A DNA stretch of 39,703 nucleotides, taken from positions 1 through 39,703 of the forward strand of contig JAGWYO010000014.1 in NCBI GenBank assembly GCA_018969355.1, written 5' to 3'. The notes below the pieces were generated by a model. That model was not told the DNA's origin and ran no database searches. It saw nothing but the letters and a program-made list of their open reading frames with translations. Source of the DNA: Actinomycetales bacterium (GTDB taxonomy: Bacteria; Actinomycetota; Actinomycetes; Nanopelagicales; Nanopelagicaceae). Below, piece by piece: positions 21,305 through 29,693 of this stretch (position 1 is the stretch's first letter; every line of letters begins with the position of its first letter). The position numbers and the translations under genes were made by a program.

Positions 21305-22054
21305 TTAAATCTTTTGTACTTGCCCGAATGAGAGTTCAACTGGTGTTTCACGCCCAAAGATAGAGACAAGAACCTTGAGTTTTGCCTGCTCAGGCATGAT
21401 CTCTGAAATCGATGCTGGAAGGGTTGCAAAAGGTCCATCCATTACTGTGACTGATTCGCCAACTTCGAAATCGATCAGTCGCAGCTCTGCTTTGTCAGCT
21501 TTCTTCACTGGACGTGGTGCAAGAATCTTCTCAACTTCATCCATGCTAAGTGGGCTTGGGTGATGGGCATTGCCAACAAATCCTGTAACACCTGGAGTAT
21601 TACGAACTGCCGACCATGACTCGTCGGTGAGATCCATGCGAACTAAGACATAACCAGGATAGATGTTGCGCTTAACCATCTTGAACTGACCGTTCTTTAG
21701 CTCCTTGACTTCTTCTTCAGGAACTTCAATCTGGAAAATGTAATCTTCCATGTTCAAAGACTGAATACGGGTTTGAAGGTTGCCCTTTACCTTCTTTTCA
21801 TAGCCTGCATAAGAGTGGACTACATACCAATCGCCCAAAGCGCTGCGAAGTGTGCGGCGGAACTCTGCATGTGGGTCATTCTCATCTGACTCGATATCGC
21901 CATCTTCATCTGATGCCAATGCCAAATCAGGCTCAGTTGAAGTTAGAACTTCAACAACGTTCTCACCGATCACTTCAACGATCGGAGTTGCAATCTCGCT
22001 CGCTGATGCTGCGAGCGCGGCCTCGAAGGCATCTGCTTTAATCTCTTCGCTCAT
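21305..22054 (-). CDS. nusG: Transcription termination/antitermination protein NusG
   Basis: NusG is the universal elongation factor that bridges RNA polymerase with Rho or the ribosome. The ATG at 22052-22054 ([13 protein letters not shown]) is preferred because AAGG lies just upstream; the longer frame would need a TTG. The 249-residue protein has an acidic, disordered N-terminal extension of about 75 residues typical of actinobacteria. Then comes the NGN domain ([47 protein letters not shown]) and a C-terminal KOW domain ([21 protein letters not shown]). It starts 10 bases after secE ends. Confidence 0.97.
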   Translation of the reverse strand: MSEEIKADAFEAALAASASEIATPIVEVIGENVVEVLTSTEPDLALASDEDGDIESDENDPHAEFRRTLRSALGDWYVVHSYAGYEKKVKGNLQTRIQSLNMEDYIFQIEVPEEEVKELKNGQFKMVKRNIYPGYVLVRMDLTDESWSAVRNTPGVTGFVGNAHHPSPLSMDEVEKILAPRPVKKADKAELRLIDFEVGESVTVMDGPFATLPASISEIMPEQAKLKVLVSIFGRETPVELSFGQVQKI

Positions 22055-22064
22055 GTTCTTGCCT

Positions 22065-22289
22065 TTATCCAAATACCCAGAAGACGATCTTTGTCAGTAC
22101 AAGATCGAGCAATGAAACGACAGCGATGATGAAAGTTACGAAAACTAGAACCACGGCTGTGTAAGTGGTTAACTGATTACGTGTTGGCCACACAACTTTG
22201 GTGAGTTCGTTAACAACCTGACGGTAGAAAAGACCGACGCGGGCAAATAGACCGAGTTTTTCGGCTGCTTGATCGTGTGATTGGCTCAT
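22065..22289 (-). CDS. secE: Preprotein translocase subunit SecE
   Basis: SecE clamps SecY in the protein-export channel. The ATG at 22287-22289 has AAAGGA upstream, giving a 74-residue single-span protein [15 protein letters not shown]. The amphipathic SecE signature [19 protein letters not shown] is followed by one hydrophobic helix ([33 protein letters not shown]). Reading further upstream would run into tRNA-Trp, so the longer frame is rejected. It is sandwiched between tRNA-Trp and nusG as in other actinobacteria. Confidence 0.96.
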   Translation of the reverse strand: MSQSHDQAAEKLGLFARVGLFYRQVVNELTKVVWPTRNQLTTYTAVVLVFVTFIIAVVSLLDLVLTKIVFWVFG

Positions 22290-22330
22290 CGTCGTTCCTT
22301 TCGTTGAGTACAAATGTGTAAAACACTGTG

Positions 22331-22404
22331 CAGGGCAGGAGGGACTCGAACCCCCAACCGGCCGCTTTGGAGACGGCAACTCTAGCCAATTGAGCTACTG
22401 CCCT
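22331..22404 (-). tRNA. tRNA-Trp (anticodon CCA)
   Basis: The minus strand folds as a cloverleaf. It has acceptor AGGGCAG / CTGCCCT, a D-arm with GCTC...GAGC, anticodon stem GCCGT / GCGGC around loop CTCCAAA (anticodon CCA), a T-arm with GGTTCGAGTCC, and discriminator G. No CCA tail is encoded. It lies 41 bases upstream of secE, the classic actinobacterial position. Confidence 0.96.
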
Positions 22405-22519
22405 TCGCGAGAGCATGGCAAAACCATAGGGAAAAGCAAACCCTCGTGAGCGTCGAAGTGTAGGGGCAAGAGGGCTCCCAGGTCTAACTCGCGCCTGAAG
22501 ATACGGCAGACTTAGGGCC

Positions 22520-23719
22520 ATGACACCTCGCATCTCCTCCCGCATCGCGGCTATCACTGAATCTGCCACGCTGGCCGTTGATGCCAAGGCTAAAGCGCTC
22601 AAAGCTGCCGGCCGGCCAGTAATTGGATTTGGTGCAGGTGAACCAGATTTTCCAACACCGGCATACGTTGTTGAAGCAGCAGCTGCTGCAACACAGGTGG
22701 TTGCTAACCATCGCTACACACCAACACCAGGCTTACCAGAGCTTCGCGATGCGATTGTTGCCAAGACAAAACGCGATTCCAACTATGAGATCACTGCTGA
22801 TCAAGTTCTCGTAACTAACGGTGGTAAGCAAGCGGTATATCAAGCGTTTGCAACAATTATTGATCCAGGTGATGAAGTTCTACTCCCTTCACCTTTTTGG
22901 ACAACATACCCAGAGTGCATCAAATTAGCTGGCGGAAAAGTAGTTGAGATCTTTGCTAATGAAACACAAAACTATCTAGTTTCAATTGAACAGCTCGAAG
23001 CTGCTCGCACACCAAAGACAAAAGCGCTACTTTTCTGCTCCCCCTCTAACCCAACTGGTTCTGTGTATTCAGTTGAACAAGTAAAGGCAATTGGGGAATG
23101 GGCACTTAAGAACAACATCTGGATTATCAGTGATGAAATCTATGAGCACTTGCTCTATGACGGTGCAACTGCGCCATCTCTTCCAGTTGTAGTTCCTGCT
23201 CTTGCTGATACGTGCATCATTATTAACGGAGTTGCAAAGACCTATGCAATGACTGGTTGGCGAGTGGGTTGGATGATTGGCCCAAAGGATGTCATCAAAG
23301 CTGCAATCAATCTGCAATCACATATGACTTCCAATGTTTCAAACATTTCACAACGCGCAGCCATTGCTGCCCTAACTGGCAACCTCGATGCAGTTCATGA
23401 AATGGGTGTGGCTTTTAATCGCCGCCGAAAGTTAATCGTTGATTTGATCAATGAGATCCCAGGCTTTGTCTGTCCAACACCACAAGGTGCTTTTTATGTC
23501 TATCCATCCGTAAAAGGTGTACTTGGAAAAACTATTCGTGGGAAAACCCCTACAACATCGGCAGAGTTAGCCACGCTCATTCTGGAAGAAGTAGAAGTAG
23601 CAGCAGTACCTGGTGAGGCTTTTGGCCCCTCTGGATACCTACGTTTTTCATATGCAACAAGTGATGCTGACATTATTGAAGGTATCGGGCGTATCAAGAA
23701 GTTGCTTACTGAAGGTTAA
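22520..23719 (+). CDS. aspC: Aspartate aminotransferase-type PLP enzyme (class I)
   Basis: This enzyme should transfer amino groups between aspartate (or a related amino acid) and 2-oxoglutarate. The 399-residue fold-type I protein has the substrate-arm motif [33 protein letters not shown] with the PLP-binding Asp and Tyr, and the Schiff-base Lys240 in [13 protein letters not shown]. It belongs to the I-gamma group common in actinobacteria next to murB and secE. It is oriented opposite to its neighbours and overlaps murB by 4 bases at the stops. No Shine-Dalgarno is visible, so leaderless initiation is likely (CAGACT lies 7 bases before the ATG). Confidence 0.92.
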   Translation: MTPRISSRIAAITESATLAVDAKAKALKAAGRPVIGFGAGEPDFPTPAYVVEAAAAATQVVANHRYTPTPGLPELRDAIVAKTKRDSNYEITADQVLVTNGGKQAVYQAFATIIDPGDEVLLPSPFWTTYPECIKLAGGKVVEIFANETQNYLVSIEQLEAARTPKTKALLFCSPSNPTGSVYSVEQVKAIGEWALKNNIWIISDEIYEHLLYDGATAPSLPVVVPALADTCIIINGVAKTYAMTGWRVGWMIGPKDVIKAAINLQSHMTSNVSNISQRAAIAALTGNLDAVHEMGVAFNRRRKLIVDLINEIPGFVCPTPQGAFYVYPSVKGVLGKTIRGKTPTTSAELATLILEEVEVAAVPGEAFGPSGYLRFSYATSDADIIEGIGRIKKLLTEG

Positions 23720-24732
23720 ATCTCAATACCAATCAGATTTACTTCAGCTTCTAATGTAATTCCAAAAGTATTGTGCACGTGATCACGGGCTTTACGAGCT
23801 AACTTTGCTATATCTAAAGCTGTTGCATCTCCGGCATTAGTTAGGGCAAGCACATGCTTAGTTGAAATCCTTGCCCCACCTACCTCATCACCTTTGTGAA
23901 TTCCAGAGTTTTCAATTAGCCATGCCGCAGAAATCTTCACGCGACCATCTGTTAGTGGCCACTTAGGTGCAGCGTTGGGAAGTCCATCAGCTGCTTGCTG
24001 AGAGATAATTGGGTTAGTAAAGAAAGATCCTGCAGACCAAGAGTCTTTATCGTTTTCAGTAATTAGCATGCCTTTAGCTGCCCGAAGTTCTAACACTGCC
24101 TTTCTCACATCAACAACAGATGCTTTATCCCCCATATCAACACCAAGTTTCTTAGAAAGCTCAGCATACGTAATGGGATCACTCATCTCACCACGTCGAA
24201 TTTGAAACTGAACTTCCAAAATAACATAGCGACCTGGATGGGATTTAAAGTAAGAACTGCGATACGAGAATTCACACTCGCTATTTGTAAAAGTGCGTAT
24301 CTCTTTCTTTTCACGATCATATGTGCGCAGGCGCGTAATGAACTCACTGACTTCATGGCCATAGGCACCAATATTTTGAATTGGTGCAGCGCCAACAGTT
24401 CCTGGTATTCCACTTAAAGTCTCGAGCCCAGCAAAACCTCTATCAATCGTGGTTGCAACAAATTCATCCCAGTTCTCCCCAGCACCAATAGTTAATGTCG
24501 CACCGCTGCACGCATCAACTTCTGCCTGCACAGAGTTATTTGAAATTCTAATTACTGTGCCTTCAAAACCTGAATCTGAAACCAAAACATTTGTTCCTGC
24601 ACCCAAAATTAAAATAGGTGAGTCCCCTGCTTCTTCAATTGCAGCAATAATCTCTTCCTGCGTTGATACTTGCAGGATTTTTTGCGCCGGGCCACCCACG
24701 TGAAAGCTGGTGTATTGGGATAGCTGGCTCAT
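23716..24732 (-). CDS. murB: UDP-N-acetylenolpyruvoylglucosamine reductase
   Basis: MurB reduces UDP-GlcNAc-enolpyruvate to UDP-MurNAc in peptidoglycan synthesis, using FAD and NADPH. The 338-residue product starts [17 protein letters not shown], a short N-terminus that reaches directly to the FAD-binding strand. The motifs [35 protein letters not shown] (FAD cradle) and YRSSYFK (catalytic Tyr/Ser region) and the late [10 protein letters not shown] and [10 protein letters not shown] are all present. It is type I (long form). It starts 9 bases after the preceding gene ends and is last in the rpmG-hadAB-GT cluster. Confidence 0.95.
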   Translation of the reverse strand: MSQLSQYTSFHVGGPAQKILQVSTQEEIIAAIEEAGDSPILILGAGTNVLVSDSGFEGTVIRISNNSVQAEVDACSGATLTIGAGENWDEFVATTIDRGFAGLETLSGIPGTVGAAPIQNIGAYGHEVSEFITRLRTYDREKKEIRTFTNSECEFSYRSSYFKSHPGRYVILEVQFQIRRGEMSDPITYAELSKKLGVDMGDKASVVDVRKAVLELRAAKGMLITENDKDSWSAGSFFTNPIISQQAADGLPNAAPKWPLTDGRVKISAAWLIENSGIHKGDEVGGARISTKHVLALTNAGDATALDIAKLARKARDHVHNTFGITLEAEVNLIGIEI

Positions 24733-24741
24733 GGGTTAAGG

Positions 24742-25629
24742 CTACCGACGCGCAGACAAAATCGCTTCTTTGCCTCTGTATTTTTCCAGAATGCGGTCAA
24801 AGGTCTTCTTTGATTGCACATCACGATAATGAGGATCTACATCGTGATAACCGTGATGGCGACCTTGAGTAAGGGGTAAATCTATTTGTAAGAGTTTGCC
24901 ACCGGCTTGTCTGATTTTGAGTGAAAATTCTATATCCGCATTTCTGTAATACACCGCGCGTGGATTAAAACCACCCACTTGTGTGATTGCTTCACGATTA
25001 AAGGCCATGAAGTATGAAAAGAGAACATCTACTTCGCCAACACCTTTATCGTCAACGCTGCGCCATTGGTCTTCTACGTTAACTAATCCCCCATGCCAAC
25101 CCACAGCAACGTAATGCCCTTTTGCTAACTCATTAACAGCAGGTGTAATTGCATCACCAGTAAATTGCGTGGAGGGATCCATGACAACGACGTATTTGCT
25201 TGCTACTTTTTCTAGAAACACATTTGCACAATCTGCCCAACTAGCACCTTGGGCAACTGAGATTAAATACGTGCGCTTATCCATCTCTTCAAACAGGGCT
25301 CCTGCATCACCAATGGCGATGATTGCAACTGCGCAATCGCTATGTGCTTTGACAGTTCTCACTGTCTCAAGAGCATCATCAGTAAAGCCATCAACGATAA
25401 TTCCAACCGTGACATCATTGTCAAGATCAATAGGACGAATATCTCGTGGATAAGCCAGCGTGATGTATGGCCTCTTTGGCTTTAATTCATAGCCACCTGC
25501 GACATCTACAACTTCATAGCCTGCATGCAAAAGATCTTCTCTGTATTTATCGGCTAATTTAAAATCTTTGGCAGCACGTGCACCCATGCGCGCTTGTGCT
25601 AACTGGGTTACTTCATCTGGAATGCTCAT
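24742..25629 (-). CDS. CysRS C-terminal-like domain fused to a GT2-type glycosyltransferase
   Basis: Residues 1-53 (QARMGARAAKDFKLADKYREDLLHAGYEVVD) look like the C-terminal tail domain of cysteinyl-tRNA synthetase, but no synthetase catalytic core is present. Residues from about 72 on resemble a GT-A family 2 glycosyltransferase: a Rossmann-like start (VTVGIIVDGF), VVMDPSTQFTGDAI in the DxD position with a degenerate D-x-S, and GGFNPRAVYYRNADIEFSLKIRQAGGKL near residue 230, the acceptor/ED-type motif. Total 295 residues. Its ATG overlaps the hadB stop (ATGA), and murB follows by 9 bases, so a cell-envelope role is plausible. The sugar donor and the role of the tRNA-synthetase-like domain are unknown. 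Confidence 0.6.
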   Translation of the reverse strand: MSIPDEVTQLAQARMGARAAKDFKLADKYREDLLHAGYEVVDVAGGYELKPKRPYITLAYPRDIRPIDLDNDVTVGIIVDGFTDDALETVRTVKAHSDCAVAIIAIGDAGALFEEMDKRTYLISVAQGASWADCANVFLEKVASKYVVVMDPSTQFTGDAITPAVNELAKGHYVAVGWHGGLVNVEDQWRSVDDKGVGEVDVLFSYFMAFNREAITQVGGFNPRAVYYRNADIEFSLKIRQAGGKLLQIDLPLTQGRHHGYHDVDPHYRDVQSKKTFDRILEKYRGKEAILSARR

Positions 25630-26021
25630 TTAACTACTACAGCTTTTGCCATTCCCAGGACTTTTACCCCAGCCGAAGTTGCAGTGATATCTAATGTAAA
25701 GGTGTCGCCATCGACTTCTGTGACCGTTGCAACAACGGTTAAATCAACCTTCACACCGGCTGGAACTATCACGGGCTTAATAAATCGAGCTGAGAACTCG
25801 CGCACAGTGGCGCTGCCGCCAGCCCACTCTGTTACATATTTTCCAGCAAGTGCCATGGTGAGCATGCCGTGAGAAATAACATTAGGAAGACCAACAGAGC
25901 GAGCAAACTCTTCATTTTGATGAATGGGGTTGTGATCCCCGCTTGCATCTGCATATGCCTTGAGCAAAGCACGGTCCATAAAGAAAACCTTTTCTGGCAA
26001 AGTCATTCCAACTTCGATCAT
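25626..26021 (-). CDS. hadB: (3R)-hydroxyacyl-ACP dehydratase subunit HadB (MaoC-like)
   Basis: HadB pairs with HadA to dehydrate 3-hydroxyacyl-ACP in actinobacterial fatty-acid synthesis (FAS II). The start ATG at 26019-26021 overlaps the hadA stop as ATGA, giving 131 residues beginning MIEVGMTLPEKVFFMDR. A start 8 codons upstream is possible but lies inside hadA. The hot-dog hydratase motif ASGDHNPIHQNEEFARSVGLPNVISHGM has the catalytic Asp and His. Family known from mycobacterial HadAB; its position next to rpmG and tRNAs is the same as there. Confidence 0.9.
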   Translation of the reverse strand: MIEVGMTLPEKVFFMDRALLKAYADASGDHNPIHQNEEFARSVGLPNVISHGMLTMALAGKYVTEWAGGSATVREFSARFIKPVIVPAGVKVDLTVVATVTEVDGDTFTLDITATSAGVKVLGMAKAVVVK

Positions 26022-26407
26022 CCGCGCACCACCAATGTTGACCATGAAGTGACTACTAGTTCGCTGCCATTATGTAGATCAGATCTGACAGTGATAATTT
26101 CATTTCCAGCTGCAACTCTAAGCGTTTCAATTGTTGCTGAGCATGTGAAAACATCACCAGCAACTATGGGACGAAAGATTTCAAACTTTTGATCTCCATG
26201 AACTAACCGTGTCCAGTCAACGCCGATTTCAGGTTGAGTCAAAATGGATTCATACTGAGATAAGGAGATACGAATAGAAAAAGTAGGAGGTGCAACGCTT
26301 GTGTCACTTTCGCCAATGACAGCAGCAAAGGCATCTATTTCAGACTGTGTGACCGTAACTTCTTCCACACCTTTAAAGGTGCGCCCGACTGAATCGGGAT
26401 TGATCAT
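26018..26407 (-). CDS. hadA: (3R)-hydroxyacyl-ACP dehydratase subunit HadA (FAS1-like dehydratase)
   Basis: HadA is the non-catalytic, substrate-shaping partner of HadB. The 129-residue product starts [28 protein letters not shown] and continues APPTFSIRISLSQYESILTQPEIGVDWTRLVHGDQKFEIFRPIVAGDVFTCSATI, the N-terminal FAS1-like dehydratase hot-dog pattern. The ATG at 26405-26407 shares its A with the rpmG stop (TAATG), and the stop overlaps hadB as ATGA. A start 12 codons upstream would lie inside rpmG and is rejected. Confidence 0.88.
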   Translation of the reverse strand: MINPDSVGRTFKGVEEVTVTQSEIDAFAAVIGESDTSVAPPTFSIRISLSQYESILTQPEIGVDWTRLVHGDQKFEIFRPIVAGDVFTCSATIETLRVAAGNEIITVRSDLHNGSELVVTSWSTLVVRG

Positions 26408-26577
26408 TAGCGAGTTTCGCGGTGAAGAGTTGATGATTTGCAACGTGGGCAGAACTTCTTAAGTTCCATGCGGTCAGGATCGTTGCGGCGGTTCTTCTTT
26501 GTAATGTAGTTACGCTCTTTACAATCAACGCATGCCATGGTGATCTTTGGACGAACGTCCGCGCTCTTACTTGCCAT
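26407..26577 (-). CDS. rpmG: 50S ribosomal protein L33
   Basis: L33 is a small large-subunit protein near the E-site. The frame reads [20 protein letters not shown], then [21 protein letters not shown], then [15 protein letters not shown], 56 residues in all. Two CxxC pairs (CVDC and CPRC) make it the zinc-binding C+ paralogue. A strong AAGGAG site lies about 6 bases before the ATG. The stop overlaps hadA as TAATG. It is directly downstream of tRNA-Met. Confidence 0.95.
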   Translation of the reverse strand: MASKSADVRPKITMACVDCKERNYITKKNRRNDPDRMELKKFCPRCKSSTLHRETR

Positions 26578-26659
26578 GGTCTTTCTCCTTCAGTCGTTAA
26601 CGAGAGGCTCAGGTTACCCGAGCCATCTCGATGCGCGAAATTCACGCGTGTGAAACTTG

Positions 26660-26733
26660 TAGCGGAGGCGGGATTTGAACCCACGACACAGCGATTATGA
26701 GCCGCTTGCTCTACCAAGCTGAGCTACCCCGCC
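26660..26733 (-). tRNA. tRNA-Met (anticodon CAT, elongator type)
   Basis: The minus strand folds with acceptor GGCGGGG / CTCCGCT (two G-U pairs), D-arm GCTC...GAGC, anticodon stem AGCGG / TCGCT, loop CTCATAA (anticodon CAT) and T-loop TTCAAAT. It lacks the C1 mismatch and three G-C pairs of initiator tRNA, so it is elongator Met. A tRNA-Ile read as CAT cannot be excluded by sequence alone. No CCA is encoded. Confidence 0.93.
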
Positions 26734-26783
26734 AAGGGTTGTGCTTTGAAAAGATATCTTCATCAAGTGAAGAGCTCCCATCG

Positions 26784-26856
26784 AGCCCCCCACCGGAATC
26801 GGACCGGTGACCTTTTCCTTACCATGGAAACGCTCTACCGACTGAGCTAGGGGGGC
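26784..26856 (-). tRNA. tRNA-Thr (anticodon GGT)
   Basis: The minus strand folds with acceptor GCCCCCC / GGGGGGC, D-arm GCTC...GAGC, anticodon stem TTTCC / GGAAA around loop ATGGTAA (anticodon GGT), and T-arm CCGGTCCGATTCCGG. No CCA is encoded. It precedes tRNA-Met and rpmG, as in mycobacteria. It begins 53 bases after the stop of the oxidoreductase gene. Confidence 0.95.
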
Positions 26857-26909
26857 AGATCGAATGCGTAAGCGTACAGGCAATTAACTACTTTGGAAAA
26901 ATGACCATC

Positions 26910-27857
26910 TTATAGGGCTGGATTTAGCGTGATTTTGCCAGTTGTTTCGCGGGCCAACATTGATTGGTGAGCAGCAGTGGCCTGACTTAAGCCAAATGTT
27001 GCACCGATTACAGGTTTTAATTTTCCATCAATTACTAATGAAAATAGTTCAGTGATTACATCATTGAGAAGCTCTTTCTTTCCAAAACAGTGTGCCAACC
27101 AAAATCCCACAACCGTCTTTGAGCCATGCATTAACACACCTGGATTAATGGGTGTTGGTGCAGTACGAGATGCCATACCAAAAGTAACTAGGCGGCCAAA
27201 CGGTGCTAACACATCAAGGCTGACATCAAATGTTTTACCGCCAACCATCTCAAGAACTAAGTTAACCGGCTTTGCGCCATTGGCCTCAAGAATCGCATCT
27301 TTAAGTTTGTCTTGATTAGCATCAATAACAACATCTGCACCAAGGGATTTAGCTAAGGCGCGCTTGTCTTGACTTGAGGCTACTGCAATTACTTTAGCTC
27401 CCCACATCTTGGCCAATTGAATTGCTATAGTTCCAACGCCGCCAGCTGCTGCATGAATGACTACGCTCTCACCTTTTTGAAGGTGGCCAACAGTTTTTAA
27501 GATGTGCCAAGCCGTTGAACCTTGCACCAACATACATAGTGCCTGTTCGTCGCTAACTCCATTTGGAATCTCAATCATTGCAGCTGAGTGCGCAAGAGCT
27601 TTTTGCGCATACCCCCCGCCATCAACAGGTGCAAGCACACGGCGACCGTTGGCAATTCCAACAACTTCAATACCGGGAATGAGCGGAAGCTTTTGTGGTG
27701 AAAGATAAGAGTTTTCTGTTTGGTGCGTATCGGCATAGTTGATTCCGATTGACGTAACATCTATGACCTCTTGTCCAGGACCAGGGACTGGTTCGGCTAG
27801 ATCAACTAAGTGCATGGAGTCTGGACCGCCAAATGCGGTGATTTGTATTGCCCTCAT
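26910..27857 (-). CDS. Zinc-free quinone oxidoreductase-like MDR protein
   Basis: This is a medium-chain dehydrogenase/reductase of the quinone oxidoreductase type, expected to use NADPH and lack catalytic zinc. The 315-residue protein has GPGQEVIDVTSIGINYADTHQTENSY at the N-terminus, the VVIHAAAGGVGTIAIQLAKMWGAKVIAV cofactor loop around residues 130-155, and a C-terminal IGATFGLSQATAAHQSM motif. The structural and catalytic zinc cysteines of classic ADHs are absent. It starts 4 bases after the permease stop, so it is the last gene of the ABC operon; a substrate role in that pathway is inferred only. Confidence 0.85.
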   Translation of the reverse strand: MRAIQITAFGGPDSMHLVDLAEPVPGPGQEVIDVTSIGINYADTHQTENSYLSPQKLPLIPGIEVVGIANGRRVLAPVDGGGYAQKALAHSAAMIEIPNGVSDEQALCMLVQGSTAWHILKTVGHLQKGESVVIHAAAGGVGTIAIQLAKMWGAKVIAVASSQDKRALAKSLGADVVIDANQDKLKDAILEANGAKPVNLVLEMVGGKTFDVSLDVLAPFGRLVTFGMASRTAPTPINPGVLMHGSKTVVGFWLAHCFGKKELLNDVITELFSLVIDGKLKPVIGATFGLSQATAAHQSMLARETTGKITLNPAL

Positions 27858-27861
27858 TTTT

Positions 27862-28749
27862 TTATCCCTTAGTTGCGCCGAGAGTTAAGCCTGAAACAAA
27901 CTGCTTACGTAGTACAAGGAACAAGATGATCGTTGGCGCAGCAACAATGCTGGCACCTGCAGCAAGTAAATTGAAATCTGTGATGTATTGGCCTTGTAGC
28001 TGGCGCAGAGCAGAAGTCACTGGACGCTTGGAATCTTCAGACATCAAAATCAGCGCCCAGAAGAAGTCGTTATAAATCCAGCAACTCATTAACACGCCAA
28101 GGGCTGCTAGAGGTGGGCGAAGCAATGGCAACAAAACGTTCCAATAATGCCTAAAGACTGAACAGCCATCGAGAATTGCTGACTCTGAAATCTCCTTTGG
28201 AACAGTCTTCATATATGAAGAGAGAACGAAGGTAGCAAAACCAACTTGGAATGCAACATGGATAAGTATGATGCCAAAATAGTTGTTATAGAGCAACGAA
28301 CGGTTTCCGAAAAGATCACCAATTTTGATATATAGCCAGAAAACTGGAATATATGTTGCAATCGTTGGCAACATATTGCCAGCAGTAAAGAAAAGTAGAA
28401 GTGTGAGATTAAATCTAAATGAGTAGCGTGATACAACGAAAGCTATGAGTGAGCCTAAGAATAAGATCAAAATAACGCTAGGTACCATCACATACAGAGT
28501 ATTCAAGAAGTATTTCGTTAGGCCCATAACTCGAAAAGCTTGGAAATAGTTATCTAGGTTTAAATGACGTGGCCAAGAAAAAACACCATAGGAAATAATG
28601 TCGTTATAGGGACGAAGTGATGTCCAAAGTGTCCAAAGAATTGGAAAAATCCAAACAAAAGCAAAGAAACCAATAATGGCAGAGATGAAGTTGTCTTTGA
28701 CCTTTTGTTTATTCTTATACTCTTTATTTTGGACGATTGTCACACTCAC
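27862..28749 (-). CDS. Carbohydrate ABC transporter permease (MalG-type, CUT1)
   Basis: This is an inner-membrane permease with about six hydrophobic segments; 295 residues. The cytoplasmic EAA-like loop reads EISESAILDGCSVFRHYWNVLLPLLRPPLAAL, which contacts an ATPase. An RPYNDIISYGVF segment after the first helix is typical of MalG/UgpE-like partners. It overlaps the upstream permease by 4 bases (ATGA at 28746-28749). No transporter ATPase is encoded in the window, so it would use a shared MsmK-like one (inference). The substrate cannot be read from sequence. Confidence 0.9.
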   Translation of the reverse strand: MSVTIVQNKEYKNKQKVKDNFISAIIGFFAFVWIFPILWTLWTSLRPYNDIISYGVFSWPRHLNLDNYFQAFRVMGLTKYFLNTLYVMVPSVILILFLGSLIAFVVSRYSFRFNLTLLLFFTAGNMLPTIATYIPVFWLYIKIGDLFGNRSLLYNNYFGIILIHVAFQVGFATFVLSSYMKTVPKEISESAILDGCSVFRHYWNVLLPLLRPPLAALGVLMSCWIYNDFFWALILMSEDSKRPVTSALRQLQGQYITDFNLLAAGASIVAAPTIILFLVLRKQFVSGLTLGATKG

Positions 28750-29657
28750 TGCAGATCCTCCTTAAAGACATTGCGCAGATAAATAAGGATAGGAACAACG
28801 CAGAGCACAAGGGCTATAACTGAATAAGCCGCACCCTTCATTGAAATTCCCTGTCCCGCGAAGTTCTGGAATGCCAAAATATTGAGCAGAGGCCAGGCCG
28901 TTGAAGTGCCATAAATAATGTAGACAAGGTCAAAAGCACGCAAAGAATCGATAATTGTTATCACCAAAATAATGACATTGACTGGTCGCATGGTAGGAAA
29001 AATTATTTTCCTAAAGGTCTGCCACTCTGTAGCGCCATCGATTGCAGATGCTTCCCGAAGTGATGAATCAAAGGCCTTTAAGCCAGCTAAATAAAGCAAC
29101 ATGATGTAGCCGATATGGCGCCAAGAGGCCACAGCCATAATCACATAACTATTGATGCTGTAGTTACCCCAAATAGAAACAGCGTTTCCAATATCTCTAC
29201 CCATCACACCTTGCACAAAGCCACCCGGTTGAAGCATAAAGTTCCAAATAATTCCAATAATAGCTAAGGATAAAACTACAGGCATATAGAAAATAGTTTC
29301 ATAAATCTGGTGACCCTTAATTTTGCGATCAAATTGATAAGCCAACAGAATTCCAAGTGGTGTTGCAATGAATGTAAACCACAGTAACCAGACGACGTTG
29401 TTCTTTAGTGCATCATAGAAAACTGGTGAACCTAAAAAAATGTTTTTGTAGTTAGCTAGTCCAGCCCATTTAATATCACTAACATTCACGCCATTCCAGT
29501 AGGTAAAAGAAAGAACGACTGTAATGAGTGTAGGAAACCATAAGAAAATTATTTGCAATAAAGTTGGAATACCTACGAAAGCACTGAGCGTAAACCGATC
29601 ATTGCGGGAAAGGGAGCGGCGGCTGCGAACAATTTTGTTCACAGCCGCCGTTTTCAT
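28746..29657 (-). CDS. Carbohydrate ABC transporter permease (MalF-type, CUT1)
   Basis: This permease has 303 residues and about six membrane spans. The EAA-like loop is REASAIDGATEWQTFRKIIFPTMRPV, and YWNGVNVSDIKWAGLANYKNIFL is the periplasmic loop common in the family. The ATG at 29655-29657 has AGGG about 7 bases upstream. Codons 3-13 form an unusually strong hairpin (see separate entry), which may limit its translation relative to the binding protein. It pairs with the downstream MalG-type permease. Confidence 0.9.
   Translation of the reverse strand: MKTAAVNKIVRSRRSLSRNDRFTLSAFVGIPTLLQIIFLWFPTLITVVLSFTYWNGVNVSDIKWAGLANYKNIFLGSPVFYDALKNNVVWLLWFTFIATPLGILLAYQFDRKIKGHQIYETIFYMPVVLSLAIIGIIWNFMLQPGGFVQGVMGRDIGNAVSIWGNYSINSYVIMAVASWRHIGYIMLLYLAGLKAFDSSLREASAIDGATEWQTFRKIIFPTMRPVNVIILVITIIDSLRAFDLVYIIYGTSTAWPLLNILAFQNFAGQGISMKGAAYSVIALVLCVVPILIYLRNVFKEDLQ
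29617..29650 (-). promoter_or_regulatory. Strong hairpin just after the start codon of the MalF-type permease
   Basis: Arms CGGCGGCTG (29617-29625) and CAGCCGCCG (29642-29650) pair over 9 bp; after one mismatch GAAC / GTTC adds 4 bp around an AATTTT loop. It spans codons 3 to 13, starting 4 bases inside the gene, and lies 43 bases after the binding-protein stop. It resembles intercistronic hairpins that keep binding-protein mRNA abundant and permease expression low. No T-tract, so not a terminator. Confidence 0.6.
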
Positions 29658-29693
29658 TTCTTAACCCTAGTCTAATCCGTTAGTTTTAACGAA

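Noticed and set aside
26660-26856. tRNA genes as integration sites for a mobile element
   Set aside because: No direct repeat of a tRNA 3' end, integrase or phage gene was seen; the order matches the conserved actinobacterial locus.
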